NCBI GenBank assembly: GCA_013334335.1
Contig: JAAXXR010000003.1
Coordinates: 18,417 to 82,416 of the forward strand
Direction: 5' to 3'
Length of the DNA stretch: 64,000 nt
Source of the DNA: Chlorobiaceae bacterium
GTDB taxonomy: Bacteria; Bacteroidota; Chlorobiia; Chlorobiales; Chlorobiaceae
Part shown: positions 1 to 9,207 of the stretch, piece after piece
Numbering within the stretch: position 1 is the stretch's first letter
Layout: every line of letters begins with the position of its first letter
Translations under genes and position numbers: made by a program
Notes under the pieces: generated by a model
What the model saw: the letters and a program-made list of their open reading frames with translations, nothing else
Database searches by the model: none
Told to the model about the DNA's origin: nothing

Positions 1-129
1 TCCTTTGCCGACCAGCCTGTCCATGAAGCGGGTCAGGAACGAAAGGATGAAGACGAACATGATGGTAAAAAAGCCGAAAAACAGCGGCCCGGCATGCGCC
101 TTGAGTATATATCTATCGAGAATCTTCAT
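1..129 (-). CDS. LptF/LptG (YjgP/YjgQ) family permease, N-terminal fragment
   Basis: Only the first 43 codons are present; the gene runs off the left edge. The ATG is at 129 on the minus strand. The peptide starts [20 protein letters not shown] and continues into a hydrophobic first membrane segment followed by RFMDR. This opening (Lxx-Y-I-L, GP-F, F.F) is typical of the inner-membrane permeases that pull lipopolysaccharide out of the membrane with LptB. LptF and LptG cannot be told apart from this fragment. Confidence 0.7.
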   Translation of the reverse strand, partial: MKILDRYILKAHAGPLFFGFFTIMFVFILSFLTRFMDRLVGKG

Positions 130-515
130 CGAAGGTCCGTTGATACCTGAAACTTCAAAGAGCGGTCACACAATCCTGAAAAAACGACGGTGCGGACACT
201 AATATACGGCAGAAGCCCGGGAGTGCAATACAGCCCGGCCAAAGAGTCGCGCCACGTCAGGGGGCGGAGGAACGAACGGTAAATCCAGTAATTTTCAGTG
301 AAGTACATACCGACCGGCAGCGTGATTATTATGTAAAATTCCAGACAAGTTTCCAGGCAACTTCACTATATTTACCCTTGAAAATAGAGTGCCCGATTGT
401 ACAGGCCTACGTTGCCAGCCCCCCTTTTGGGAACTGTCCGAAGCAAACATACGGTTAATCGGTGATTCCCTGTGGTTGCCGAAAAACCGCGAACATTCAA
501 TGACCAAAGGATCAT
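130..515. other. Intergenic region, divergent
   Basis: This stretch separates the left-edge permease (minus strand) from the sensor kinase (plus strand) and must hold both promoters. Short ORFs exist in several frames but none has a ribosome binding site or a recognisable protein pattern. An AT-rich patch around 325-385 is the likeliest promoter zone. I see no RNA gene or repeat. Confidence 0.4.
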
Positions 516-2465
516 ATGCTGACAAATGTCATGACTTCGGAATGCGCCCAGCCGGATTTCGAGTTCTTCAGTATGTTCGAATCCTTCGATATACCGGTGT
601 TCGCCATTGAACCCAACGGGAAGATCGTCTACGCGAACAACGGTTTTGCATCACGACTCTCCATGCAACCCGATGAGTGCCTGGGCACGAACCTCTACGA
701 ACAGATGTCGTCCGTCCTCCACATACCGGAGATCGCGGCAGAACGCAAGAAACGGTTCGATGAGGCGCTCAGGACAAAAAAACACCTCGCGTTCGAAGAT
801 GAACGCGACGGCATAACCCTGAAACACAGCCTCTACCCGGTCAGGCTTGTCGATGGAGCAGAGACTCGCCTTCTGGTCATCATTCAGGACATCTCCGACC
901 AGAAACGCAGGGAAAGCGATGCCCACAAAGGCCTGGCGATACTGAACGCGATCGTGGACACCATTCCGGCATCGGTCATCGTCGTCGACGCCCGCATGCG
1001 ACTTGTCGGATGGAACCGGTTTTCACGCGATATCATCAACGCCAAACCCGACAATGAGATGCTCGGAGTCATCCCGTTTGAACGAGTTCATCCGGAAGAC
1101 CGCGTATCGATTATCAACAAGGCATTCTTCAACGTCCTCAATTTTGGCATCGAAGAGACCGCTGAATTCAGGATGCGGCACCGGAACGAAGAGGAGTACA
1201 AATGGGCCACGCTAAGGGCCAGAAGGATCATCGTGGAAGAGCAGCCCTTTGTGGTCGCCGTGGTCACCGAAACGACGGAACTCAAAAAGGCAGAAGATGA
1301 GCGGAAAAAACTCCAGGCGCAGCTCCAGCAATCGCAGAAAATGGAGATGCTCGGCCAGCTCGCCGGTGGAATCGCCCATGACTTCAACAATGCCCTGACG
1401 GCTATTCTCGGCAATGCGGAGCTTATCCTGCAACGGTTAAACAGCTCCGACCGGCTGGCTGAAAACATACAGGATATCCACCTGGCGGCGACCCACTCGG
1501 CAGAGCTTGTCCGTAAACTCCTCGCCTTTGCCAGAAAACAGGTGACCCAGCCGGAGATCGTCATTCTCGACGACGAAATCGAAGCCCTGCTGCCAATGCT
1601 CGGGCGTCTGATCGGCGAAAACATCCGGGTCCGCTGGCACCCTGACAGTGCCGGTGCGAGAGTGTGCGTTGATCCTTCACAGATCGCCCAGATTGTCTCC
1701 AACCTCTGCATCAATTCGCGAGACGCCATCGCCGGCAGCGGAAGCATCGATGTCTCGACCGACACCATCCACGTCTCAAGGGAGCAATCCAGAAGCGGCC
1801 ACCCGTGCACGACCCCGGGCGACTATGTCCGGCTTGCCGTAGCGGACAACGGAAGCGGCATCGACAAGCAGACACTGCCTCATATCTTCGAGCCTTTTTT
1901 CACGACCAAGGAGGTCGGCAAGGGTACGGGACTGGGGCTTTCCATGATCTACGGCATACTGCAACAAAACCACGGGTTCATCGAATGCAGTACCGAAATG
2001 GGCAAGGGCACGGCCTTCACCCTCTATATCCCGCAATACCAGGGCATTCTCTGCAACGAGGACAACCAGTTGCCGGAACCATCTCGGAAAGACAGGAACG
2101 AAACGGTGCTGCTGGTCGAAGATGAGCCATTCATCATCAAAATCATCACGGAACTGCTCGAGAACAACGGCTTCAGCGTCCTGTCCGCCACCGACGCCGA
2201 AACCGCCGTGGAACTTGACGGAGAGCATCAGGGGCGAATCGATCTGCTGATATCCGACGTGATGCTGCCGGGCATGAACGGCGTGCAACTCGCAAAGAAA
2301 CTGCAGGAGCGGCATACCGGGCTCAAAGTGCTGTTCATGTCCGGTTACGCCTTTGAAACCATCGGCCATCACGGGACGTTCGAAGAGGGAGTGGACTTCA
2401 TCCAGAAACCGTTCGGTATCGACGAATTCATGAACATCGTCCAAAAGGCAATTCCGATTGCGTAG
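516..2465 (+). CDS. PAS hybrid histidine kinase with C-terminal receiver domain
   Basis: A 649-residue cytoplasmic sensor kinase. Two PAS domains (about residues 18-130 and 140-260) precede a dimerisation domain with the phospho-acceptor His in GIAHDFNNALTAILGNAEL, an ATPase domain with an N box (NLCINSRDAI), DNGSGI and GKGTGLGLSMIYGIL, then a receiver domain from about residue 525 with the aspartate in LLISDVMLPGMNG. The AHDFNN form of the H box is that of CckA-like hybrid kinases. There are no membrane segments. The ATG at 516 follows AAAGGA closely; Met at 531 is an alternative. No partner regulator is adjacent, so the output is unknown. Confidence 0.9.
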   Translation: MLTNVMTSECAQPDFEFFSMFESFDIPVFAIEPNGKIVYANNGFASRLSMQPDECLGTNLYEQMSSVLHIPEIAAERKKRFDEALRTKKHLAFEDERDGITLKHSLYPVRLVDGAETRLLVIIQDISDQKRRESDAHKGLAILNAIVDTIPASVIVVDARMRLVGWNRFSRDIINAKPDNEMLGVIPFERVHPEDRVSIINKAFFNVLNFGIEETAEFRMRHRNEEEYKWATLRARRIIVEEQPFVVAVVTETTELKKAEDERKKLQAQLQQSQKMEMLGQLAGGIAHDFNNALTAILGNAELILQRLNSSDRLAENIQDIHLAATHSAELVRKLLAFARKQVTQPEIVILDDEIEALLPMLGRLIGENIRVRWHPDSAGARVCVDPSQIAQIVSNLCINSRDAIAGSGSIDVSTDTIHVSREQSRSGHPCTTPGDYVRLAVADNGSGIDKQTLPHIFEPFFTTKEVGKGTGLGLSMIYGILQQNHGFIECSTEMGKGTAFTLYIPQYQGILCNEDNQLPEPSRKDRNETVLLVEDEPFIIKIITELLENNGFSVLSATDAETAVELDGEHQGRIDLLISDVMLPGMNGVQLAKKLQERHTGLKVLFMSGYAFETIGHHGTFEEGVDFIQKPFGIDEFMNIVQKAIPIA

Positions 2466-2771
2466 CACCAACGATCCGCCCCCCCTTTCAAAGGCTTGAC
2501 CGGCAACTTTTCCGGCAAGTGGTCGGAAGATCATTGTTCAGCCAACCGGGGCGGGATTCTTGAACAACTCCCCTACCCTCAGGCTCCATAAACCACGCGA
2601 CAGATCGTGAAGATGGGGGCTGCATGCCTGGAGCGTCACGCCCACAGCAAAGTCCGGCCGCGCGGCTATTGAAAAACAACGGTTTTTCCTCGACCCTTTA
2701 CGGTTTATGACTATTTTGCAGAATGACCATTTCAGGGACGAGACCGGCCGAACAACACAACCAGCAGTGAC
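2466..2771. other. Intergenic region without recognised content
   Basis: About 300 bases between the PAS kinase and the small acidic protein. I see no RBS-preceded ORF, tRNA or strong hairpin. A promoter for the downstream gene is expected but I cannot place one with confidence. Confidence 0.35.
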
Positions 2772-3137
2772 ATGAACCAGAGCATCGACCTCAGTGGAGA
2801 TCCGAAATACGCAGGAGTGAAGGCCGCCCTCGATGACATCGAGATAAAACTCGTCGAGAACGGCAAGCTCGTGAAACTTACGGGCACCGTCGCCAGCAGC
2901 GTAACCATTGAGTTCGGCATGTACGGTGACGGGAAAAATGCTGAACCCAGCATCCTCATCAAGGTCACCACCCCTGATGACATCTTCATCGACGCCGACG
3001 AGGAGATACTCGACGACTTCGAGGATTTCATCATCGCCGAACTTGAAACCGCCTCTCTCGAATGGTCACCGGAGGTGAAGGAGTCTCTGGGGGACGACCG
3101 ACAGATCATCCTGCTCATCGACGGCGAAGAGTACTGA
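2772..3137 (+). CDS. Small acidic protein of unknown function
   Basis: A 121-residue soluble protein rich in Asp and Glu (for example DADEEILDDFEDF), with no signal peptide or membrane segment and no cysteine. Alternating hydrophobic residues suggest beta strands (KLVKLTGTVASSVTIEFGMY) followed by an acidic helix. I do not recognise the family. The ribosome binding site is weak. It lies alone between the PAS kinase and an unknown gene on the other strand. Confidence 0.6.
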   Translation: MNQSIDLSGDPKYAGVKAALDDIEIKLVENGKLVKLTGTVASSVTIEFGMYGDGKNAEPSILIKVTTPDDIFIDADEEILDDFEDFIIAELETASLEWSPEVKESLGDDRQIILLIDGEEY

Positions 3138-3236
3138 CATCATGGCGGTACGGACCGTCGTCAGTTCGCAAGGTGCCTGATCGCAAACGCTTGCCGGCAG
3201 TTTTTTACCTTTGGAGTGGAGCCGGTTCAGGTCAAT

Positions 3237-3767
3237 TCACCCGACGGGCCGGGTGTTGAAGATCACCCCGGCCTTCGCCTCCTGCCAGATCGCGCCGAAC
3301 CTGACCTGTTCGGTCCTGGTGAAACGGAGGGCACCAGCCAGAAACCACGTTCCGGGATGCTTCTCAGGATCGTCGCCCTCCTTCGTACCCAGGTGCTCCA
3401 GGTCCGAAACCTCGCCACAGCCACCCCTCCTCACCCGCCACTGCCCCATGACATACCGTTCAGCATCGGCCGCCACCACATCCAGCACCTCATGGATCTC
3501 ACCCTGGTCGCTGTCTCCTCGCAACGCAAGGCCACCATAGGCATACGCCACGGAACGGTGTTCATCAAGTACGAAACGGAGGTATTTATTCCGCACCATG
3601 TGATGCAAATCCAGATTGTCGAAAAGGTAGATGAACTGGCTTCCGTCTCCGGCAACCCCCGAGATGGATCTCGGCAGGACGCCGTTCTCTTCGGCAAGCG
3701 TGATGTACCACTCCGCATACTCCTCATAAAGCTCCGTGAGCAGGGGGTTCGGTTCGCAGGTATCCAT
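3237..3767 (-). CDS. Hypothetical protein
   Basis: A 176-residue protein when started at the ATG at 3767 (MDTCEPNPLL); the frame is open to a TTG at 3803. It has an acidic helical N-terminus (LLTELYEEYAEWYITLAEE) and a basic C-terminal half. There is no signal peptide, membrane segment or catalytic motif I recognise. It faces the 2772-3137 gene tail to tail. It is probably a real gene given its length and balanced composition. Confidence 0.55.
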   Translation of the reverse strand: MDTCEPNPLLTELYEEYAEWYITLAEENGVLPRSISGVAGDGSQFIYLFDNLDLHHMVRNKYLRFVLDEHRSVAYAYGGLALRGDSDQGEIHEVLDVVAADAERYVMGQWRVRRGGCGEVSDLEHLGTKEGDDPEKHPGTWFLAGALRFTRTEQVRFGAIWQEAKAGVIFNTRPVG

Positions 3768-3955
3768 AATGGCAATAATTGTCCTGATGGGCGATCTCTC
3801 CAAGGCCTTTCGGAAAGGAGCCGACTCCCCCGAAACATGATCGAATTCATTGAAAATACACAGCCATGCCGATATTCACGCACCCTGTCGGTAATTGATG
3901 CGCACCAGGGCATTGCGTCAGGATGATGGCCGGAGGAAAGTCCTCTCCACGCCAC

Positions 3956-6529
3956 TCATGGTGAGGAAGCGGTGTCCGAAACTGATTTTGACACCGTCAG
4001 CGAAGAGAGCTCCTCGCTCGTCAACCTGCACACGCAACGCAGGTAGTCAGTCCAGCCATCACTCAACGGACACCCGCCCTGGTGGAAAAACTCGCTGATC
4101 CTGACACTCACGGCCAGGATTCTGGCCGCTCCGATGTTGGCGGCAGAGCCCTTGAGCGTATGATTTGCGCGTATGGCGCGCTCCTGGTCATGCTTCATGC
4201 ATGCGTCATCCAGATCGTCGATGATCTTGCCGGTATCCTCGATGAACAGCCTGAACAGGTTTCCCATGAATTCGTCATCCCCGAGTTCCCGGAGACTCTC
4301 AATGGTTGAACGGTCCAGAATCTCGACGCCGTCGAACTCCTTCCATGGAGCAGGGGCCGTCAGGTCGCAATTACATTCATGCTGACACTTCGCCTTGCTG
4401 TTGTACATGAGGTCCGATATGGCTTTGACCAGTTCCTGCTTACGGACCGGCTTGCCCAGATGCATGTTGATCTCCGTATCCATGGCGACGGAGATCGCCT
4501 CACGGTCAGAGTACCCGCTGAGCATGATAATGGGAACCTGGCAGTAATGCTCGAGACATTTTCCCGGGCCACCCGCCCTGATGATCTTGGTGGCTTCGAT
4601 ACCGTCCATGACCGGCATCTGCATATCCATGATGACGAGATCGACTGGAACGGATTCAAGCTTGTCCAGAGCCCGTCTGCCATTCTCTGCCAAAAACACC
4701 GTGAAACCAAGAGGTTCAAGCATGGCCTTCAGAAACTCCCTGCTCACCATGTTGTCTTCAACGACAAGGATGTTCCCCTCCAGCTTTACCTCCGGTTGGA
4801 AGTTTGCGACGAAGCGGCGCTCCGAAAAGAAGTACTTCTCGACCATGATGCGTATATCCTGCCTCCTGACCGGTTTGAACAGGCATTCATCCATTCCCGA
4901 AGCGGATGAGCGGGCAAGCCCCTCCTCTTCGGACAGCGCAGTCACGCCGACGATCGGTACGGTAAGGTAGTGCTGCACCAGGAACCGTTCAATACCGATA
5001 CCGTGTCGAATGCGCCGGACAGCTTCGTCCCCGTTGAGCTCAGGCATCTCGATATCCATCAGGATCAGGTCATAGCGGTTATTCCTGGCCATTTGCAGTG
5101 CAATCAGACCGTTCTCTGCCTGATCGCAGATGCATTTCATCTCACCAAAGTATTTCGAGAGCAATATCCTGTTCGGCATCTGGTCATCGACAATGAGCAC
5201 CTTTTTGCGACCAAGGATCTCCTGCTTGAGGAGTTCAACCGGCTTCGAGTCGTATGCAGGCAGCTCAATGACAAACTCCGTCCATTCTCCCGGTACGGAG
5301 CAGCAGGTGATTCTCCCTAAAAAAGAGGCCACGATCCGCCGGCAGAAGGCGAGCCCGATCCCGGTACCCCCTGGTTTACCGTAGGTGTTGAATGGCTGGA
5401 AAACCTTCTCGAGCCTGTCGGCAGGAATTCCCGGACCAGTATCCCTGATGATGATTCGATTGCAGGCTTCAGCGACCTGCATGGTGATGTCAACCCGGAA
5501 CCCGTCGATACATCCGTAATACAGCGCGTTTTTAAGCAGGTTCGCCATCAGGTTTGAAAACAGGTCCTGGTCCCCAAAGAAATCGAAATCACCTGAATAG
5601 TCGACATGAACGAATGACGCCTCTTCTTCTCCGCTGAACACATACCCTTCGAGTGCGTTGCGGATCGATGTCGACACCGTCAGGCGCCTGAACTGGCTCT
5701 GATCGATCATCCTTCCGTTGAGACTCAGGAGAATGGAGTCGATGATCTTGTTTGCCCGATGGATGGTTTCCGAGCCAACATCGATATTGTGGTGAATGCT
5801 TGCCAGCGAGACGTTCGAGATGGCGGTATCTTCAGGGCCGTCGGACAGTTCGACAGGCTTCAGGGGAAGTAACCCCCTGACCGATTCGATGCTCAGTGCC
5901 ACGGAATTGAGCGCATTTCTCATCTCGTGGGCAATCGTCCCGCTCAGGCTTTTCATGATCGTGAACCGCAACTCCTGGTAGGAGTGCATCCATCGCACCG
6001 CAACCATTACCCCGTAGAGCGTGAACACGGACGACAACAGATAGGTCCAGTCGAAATCGGTATACCTGACTTCACCATCAAGCAGCATGACGGTCAACAA
6101 AGCCGCAACGAAGGAAACCGACATGAGTACGACGATGAACAACCAGTCGAGGGTTACCAGGATGATGACGATGAGCCCCCCAAGGGCGGTCGTCGTCCAC
6201 ACTTCCGACCACTCGTTCTTCATGGTCATGAAAAAAATGAAAAACGGGCAGGCGACGAGGGTATAAAAAATGAAGTAATAGGGAAATGGCTTTCTGAAAT
6301 CAGCGGGAATCGAGCGATAGAAGATCAACGGCAGGGCAAGTGCGGCTATCGCAACCCGAAACCCGGGGTTTTCATATCGTTGCGGTATGATCCAGATGAG
6401 AACTGCGCCCCAGATCAGACTGGACAAGGCAGCGTAGATTCCCAATGCGGATACATTCGATTCCGAGTGGTCGAACATGTCCTGCGCCCGCGTCTTGAGA
6501 GACGATGCCAATGGGAGGAAGCCGTTCAT
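3956..6529 (-). CDS. CqsS-like hybrid histidine kinase with two receiver domains and HPt
   Basis: An 857-residue kinase from the ATG at 6529; the frame extends to a TTG at 6622 and Met at 6478 is also possible. About six membrane helices (roughly residues 25-180) lead to the H box IAHEMRNALNSV (His near 201), an ATPase domain (NLLKNALYYG, GTGIGLAFCRRI), receiver 1 (VDDQMPNR, LILMDIEMPELNG), receiver 2 (VVEDNMVSRE, VIMDMQMPVMDG) and an HPt domain with NHTLKGSAANIG. The membrane domain shares PQ-YEN-G-R and PFF-FM-W-W patterns with Vibrio cholerae CqsS, the CAI-1 receptor, and the core shares FDFFG and WTEFV. CqsS has no second full receiver or HPt. The ligand is unknown and no CqsA-type synthase is in the window. 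Confidence 0.88.
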   Translation of the reverse strand: MNGFLPLASSLKTRAQDMFDHSESNVSALGIYAALSSLIWGAVLIWIIPQRYENPGFRVAIAALALPLIFYRSIPADFRKPFPYYFIFYTLVACPFFIFFMTMKNEWSEVWTTTALGGLIVIILVTLDWLFIVVLMSVSFVAALLTVMLLDGEVRYTDFDWTYLLSSVFTLYGVMVAVRWMHSYQELRFTIMKSLSGTIAHEMRNALNSVALSIESVRGLLPLKPVELSDGPEDTAISNVSLASIHHNIDVGSETIHRANKIIDSILLSLNGRMIDQSQFRRLTVSTSIRNALEGYVFSGEEEASFVHVDYSGDFDFFGDQDLFSNLMANLLKNALYYGCIDGFRVDITMQVAEACNRIIIRDTGPGIPADRLEKVFQPFNTYGKPGGTGIGLAFCRRIVASFLGRITCCSVPGEWTEFVIELPAYDSKPVELLKQEILGRKKVLIVDDQMPNRILLSKYFGEMKCICDQAENGLIALQMARNNRYDLILMDIEMPELNGDEAVRRIRHGIGIERFLVQHYLTVPIVGVTALSEEEGLARSSASGMDECLFKPVRRQDIRIMVEKYFFSERRFVANFQPEVKLEGNILVVEDNMVSREFLKAMLEPLGFTVFLAENGRRALDKLESVPVDLVIMDMQMPVMDGIEATKIIRAGGPGKCLEHYCQVPIIMLSGYSDREAISVAMDTEINMHLGKPVRKQELVKAISDLMYNSKAKCQHECNCDLTAPAPWKEFDGVEILDRSTIESLRELGDDEFMGNLFRLFIEDTGKIIDDLDDACMKHDQERAIRANHTLKGSAANIGAARILAVSVRISEFFHQGGCPLSDGWTDYLRCVCRLTSEELSSLTVSKSVSDTASSP

Positions 6530-7019
6530 AGGTTTTGGCCCAATGAACAATGCGCACGCGCCACCCTGAACCACTTGGGTGTGAAGGCCGGAATGACTGC
6601 TCCCGCCTCCGTAATAATGCAACCACTCAGGTGTCTTGGGGGACGCATGGGGGTCGATCTATCGTTATGAATTCTCCGGCAGCATCCTGCCCGATCGTCA
6701 TGACGGGCAACAAGCCGCCGTTTTGTTACAATATATAGTAAAATAGTATCATATCAATATGCCTGCCTATACCGCCAGGCCGTGGAACCGGGGACATGGA
6801 ATCTGAAAATCGGAGCCGATCATTGCCGACCATCGCGATTCGATTCCGGCAGGTTCATCCGGAACTCTCCCGCATACGCAAACTTCCGGAACGACCAGCA
6901 GATAATTTCTTGCGTATTTGGTGTTATCGAAACATAAAACAGGTGTTATCCGCATTTAAATGGTAAACTGCACCAAGTTCCCATTTTCGACAATGCAGAT
7001 TTTGAGAGGAGAAGCGGCG
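6530..7019. other. Intergenic region, AT-rich
   Basis: Divergent spacer between the CqsS-like kinase and the HigA-like gene. AT-rich tracts at about 6722-6760 and 6905-6965 probably carry promoters. I looked for a HigB-like toxin frame upstream of the HigA gene on both strands and found none with a start site. Confidence 0.35.
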
Positions 7020-7325
7020 ATGCCACCCGTAAAAATGAAACCGGTTCATCCAGGAGAGATCCTGTCGGAGGAGTTTCTTGATCCTATGCAACTCAGCAGC
7101 GCCGTCATGGCAAAAGGACTCAACCTCCCCGAAACGGAAATCGAGGAGATCCTGCAGGGAAAGCGAAACATAAATGCCGACACGGCATGGCGACTCGCAC
7201 GTTTTTTCAGCAACTCGGCCCAGTTCTGGTTCGGTATGCAGATGCAGTACGATCTCGATACGGCATATGAACAGAACGGCGACAAAATCCAGCAGGAGGT
7301 CACCATCCACAAGCAGGCCGAGTGA
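7020..7325 (+). CDS. HigA-family addiction module antidote / XRE-type regulator
   Basis: A 101-residue helix-turn-helix protein. The opening KMKPVHPGEILSEEFLDPM is the signature of the HigA family, followed by a helix-turn-helix (LSSAVMAKGLNLPETEIEEILQGKRNINADTAWRLARFF) and the usual NSAQFWFGMQMQYDL tail. The ATG at 7020 follows GAGAGGAG at good spacing; the frame is open to 6960 but the upstream part looks non-coding. HigA normally binds and neutralises HigB and represses the operon. No HigB gene is visible on either side, so this is an orphan or plays a purely regulatory role. Confidence 0.85.
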   Translation: MPPVKMKPVHPGEILSEEFLDPMQLSSAVMAKGLNLPETEIEEILQGKRNINADTAWRLARFFSNSAQFWFGMQMQYDLDTAYEQNGDKIQQEVTIHKQAE

Positions 7326-7881
7326 AAGAAAAGGAGACTTTTCCCAACGACGATCTACGACGACATCTTCTGTCACCGTAAGAACCCATGTTCACTGCAG
7401 AGATCATCGGCGAGTTTGATCAAAATGGTGTTCCGTGAATGTGGGTAAATAAGCATGAGCGGCCACTCCCAACGCCATTGGCTCTCCAAGGAAGCACGTT
7501 TGCCTCAACAGGAAATCGTGAAGGACACCATCCCCCAGATCAGCTTCATCCAGGAATCATAGAGCCACTGCTCGTCATCTTCTCGACTCCGCTGAGGTTC
7601 ATCTCACCCAAAGGGCCCGTTTCCAGCAGGACACCCCATCTGAGCGGTATTCGTGAGACTTGCCGTTGACTTGGGCTTTTGAAAAGATCAGCAGCCGTCA
7701 ACACCATCATCACGCATGGGGTAGGCACTCCCGGGGAAATCGATACTTCCGGCGGCGTTCAGCCTGCATCACGCATGAAGACAGCCGCGTCGAAACTCGT
7801 CGGACAGGTAGATGCCGGGGGTGCGTAACCTGCAGATGCCGACCGTAAACCGGAAACGCTACCGGTTCCAACAACGCACCG
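7326..7881. other. Intergenic region without convincing genes
   Basis: About 550 bases with only short overlapping frames (a 60-residue minus-strand frame at 7546-7728 and two plus-strand frames), none with a ribosome binding site or recognisable composition. It may be decayed coding DNA. No RNA gene is apparent. Confidence 0.35.
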
Positions 7882-8106
7882 TCATTCAACGTTCTGCTTC
7901 GCCCCCGTCAGATTCGACGGAATGTTGCCCCCATTGAACACACCGCTCACTTTCATGAACAATGAACCGGCCGCGAACAGCCCAAGCCCCACCACGGCAA
8001 CGCCCGCCAGCCCATGCAGAACAGGTGGCGCAATTGGCGCAAGAAGCACCGTACCGCCTATACCTACGGCTTTCTTGACCATATCTGACTGGATCGTCTC
8101 ACTCAT
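7882..8106 (-). CDS. Small glycine-rich membrane protein
   Basis: A 74-residue protein with a long hydrophobic Gly/Ala/Val stretch (GIGGTVLLAPIAPPVLHGLAGVAVVGLGLFAAGSLF collapses into one or two membrane helices) and a short polar tail. An AGGAG sequence sits nine bases before the ATG. It appears to be the last gene of a three-gene minus-strand group with 8224-8460 and 8463-8726. I do not recognise the family. Confidence 0.6.
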   Translation of the reverse strand: MSETIQSDMVKKAVGIGGTVLLAPIAPPVLHGLAGVAVVGLGLFAAGSLFMKVSGVFNGGNIPSNLTGAKQNVE

Positions 8107-8223
8107 GTCGGAAGTCTCCTGTGCTTATTTTTCAAGAAACCTTTTTTCGAAGCCGGATACTGAAATCCGCCCGAAAGGTGCGGGTCATTTTATGCCGTTC
8201 CAGCCTGAACTGCAGCGAATCCT

Positions 8224-8460
8224 TCAGTTCAGGTTCGGTTCACACTTCCGAACGCCGATGATGCATGATTTGGAATACTTTTCCCCGGCGGCAAAGCCTT
8301 CCATGAAAATGATCTCGGCAAACTCCTCGAGTTTCATGCCCATCTCGATCTCCTGACTGAGATACGACTCCATATTGCGGGGCTTCATGCGCTTGTTCAT
8401 TTTTTTCACATACGCAACCCATGCACCACGGCATGCCTGTAACCACAAGATTTTTGACAT
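8224..8460 (-). CDS. Small unknown protein
   Basis: A 78-residue basic protein with two C-terminal cysteines (KSCIIGVRKCEP) and an amphipathic acidic helix (LSQEIEMGMKLEEFAEIIF). The ATG lies two bases after the stop of the upstream gene, which suggests translational coupling. The family is unknown. Confidence 0.5.
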   Translation of the reverse strand: MSKILWLQACRGAWVAYVKKMNKRMKPRNMESYLSQEIEMGMKLEEFAEIIFMEGFAAGEKYSKSCIIGVRKCEPNLN

Positions 8461-8462
8461 GT

Positions 8463-8726
8463 CTACTGCTGTTTGATGTTTTCAGTACTGTTTCCTGCCG
8501 ACACGACCTTGCCCGCTTGCACGTTATCCTTCCGTCTTGCCTCATCAGGCATCATGACGCTGAAGGGAGTCAGTGCCGATGAGATTGCAAAAAAACCGGC
8601 GCCGGTCAATGTCGCGCCACCCAACACAAGAAACGCGACTGGAAACCCGACAAGGGGAAGCAACATCGCAAGGCCCAACATGCCGTCGGAATGCCGTCGA
8701 GTTGCCAACGTGGAATCTTCAGGCAT
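8463..8726 (-). CDS. Small hydrophobic protein
   Basis: An 87-residue protein when started at ATG 8726; the frame is open to GTG 8807 and an ATG at 8681 is also possible. The middle is hydrophobic and Gly-rich (MLGLAMLLPLVGFPVAFLVLGG), much like the 7882-8106 protein, and the tail is polar. It is the first gene of the three-gene group. Function unknown. Confidence 0.5.
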   Translation of the reverse strand: MPEDSTLATRRHSDGMLGLAMLLPLVGFPVAFLVLGGATLTGAGFFAISSALTPFSVMMPDEARRKDNVQAGKVVSAGNSTENIKQQ

Positions 8727-9207
8727 AAAAAGTATCGGTAAATGTTGGAAAACCGGAAGAACGGCATACCACGGTTCCCGCCATGTCGGTCTTGCCGCAT
8801 GAATCACCTGTTTATGCTTCGATCAAGGCCCTCAGCTACAGGAGTGCCGGTTGGAGTGACCGCACAATGATACCGACGATCCTGATCACGCTCGTTTGAG
8901 TAAGGGTGGCTCGGGCAAGCAGTTCGGAATCAATGCTTGCCATGACGTCATTGCCCCGCCCTGATCATGCCCGCCTGATGTTAACAATTATTACAAAGAT
9001 TACGCACTGCCCCTGCGCAACCCGAAGACGCGCATCAGATACTAATTATCATCTCGATTTATCGTCATAATTATAAGAAATTTTTTTATGTTTACCACAA
9101 TTGTTACGGCTTCTGGCGTCAACGAATCGGCGGAACATTACCTGTCGGCAACTGAATTCGTTCGCGGCAGCCTTGAGTTAGTAACCGCTAATCAAGATGT
9201 AGTGATC
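8727..9207. other. Divergent intergenic region with AT-rich promoter zone
   Basis: Between the small minus-strand group and the 9208 gene. The segment about 9035-9085 is very AT-rich with repeated TAATTAT motifs and is the likely promoter of the plus-strand genes. I see no RNA gene. Confidence 0.35.

Noticed and set aside
7546..7728. 60-residue minus-strand ORF as a toxin partner of the HigA-like gene
   Set aside because: No HigB/RelE residues, no ribosome binding site, and 220 bases away on the other strand.
9029..9087. AT-rich TAATTATCAT motifs as a Fur box
   Set aside because: The motifs do not form the 19-base Fur palindrome; treated as a promoter zone only.
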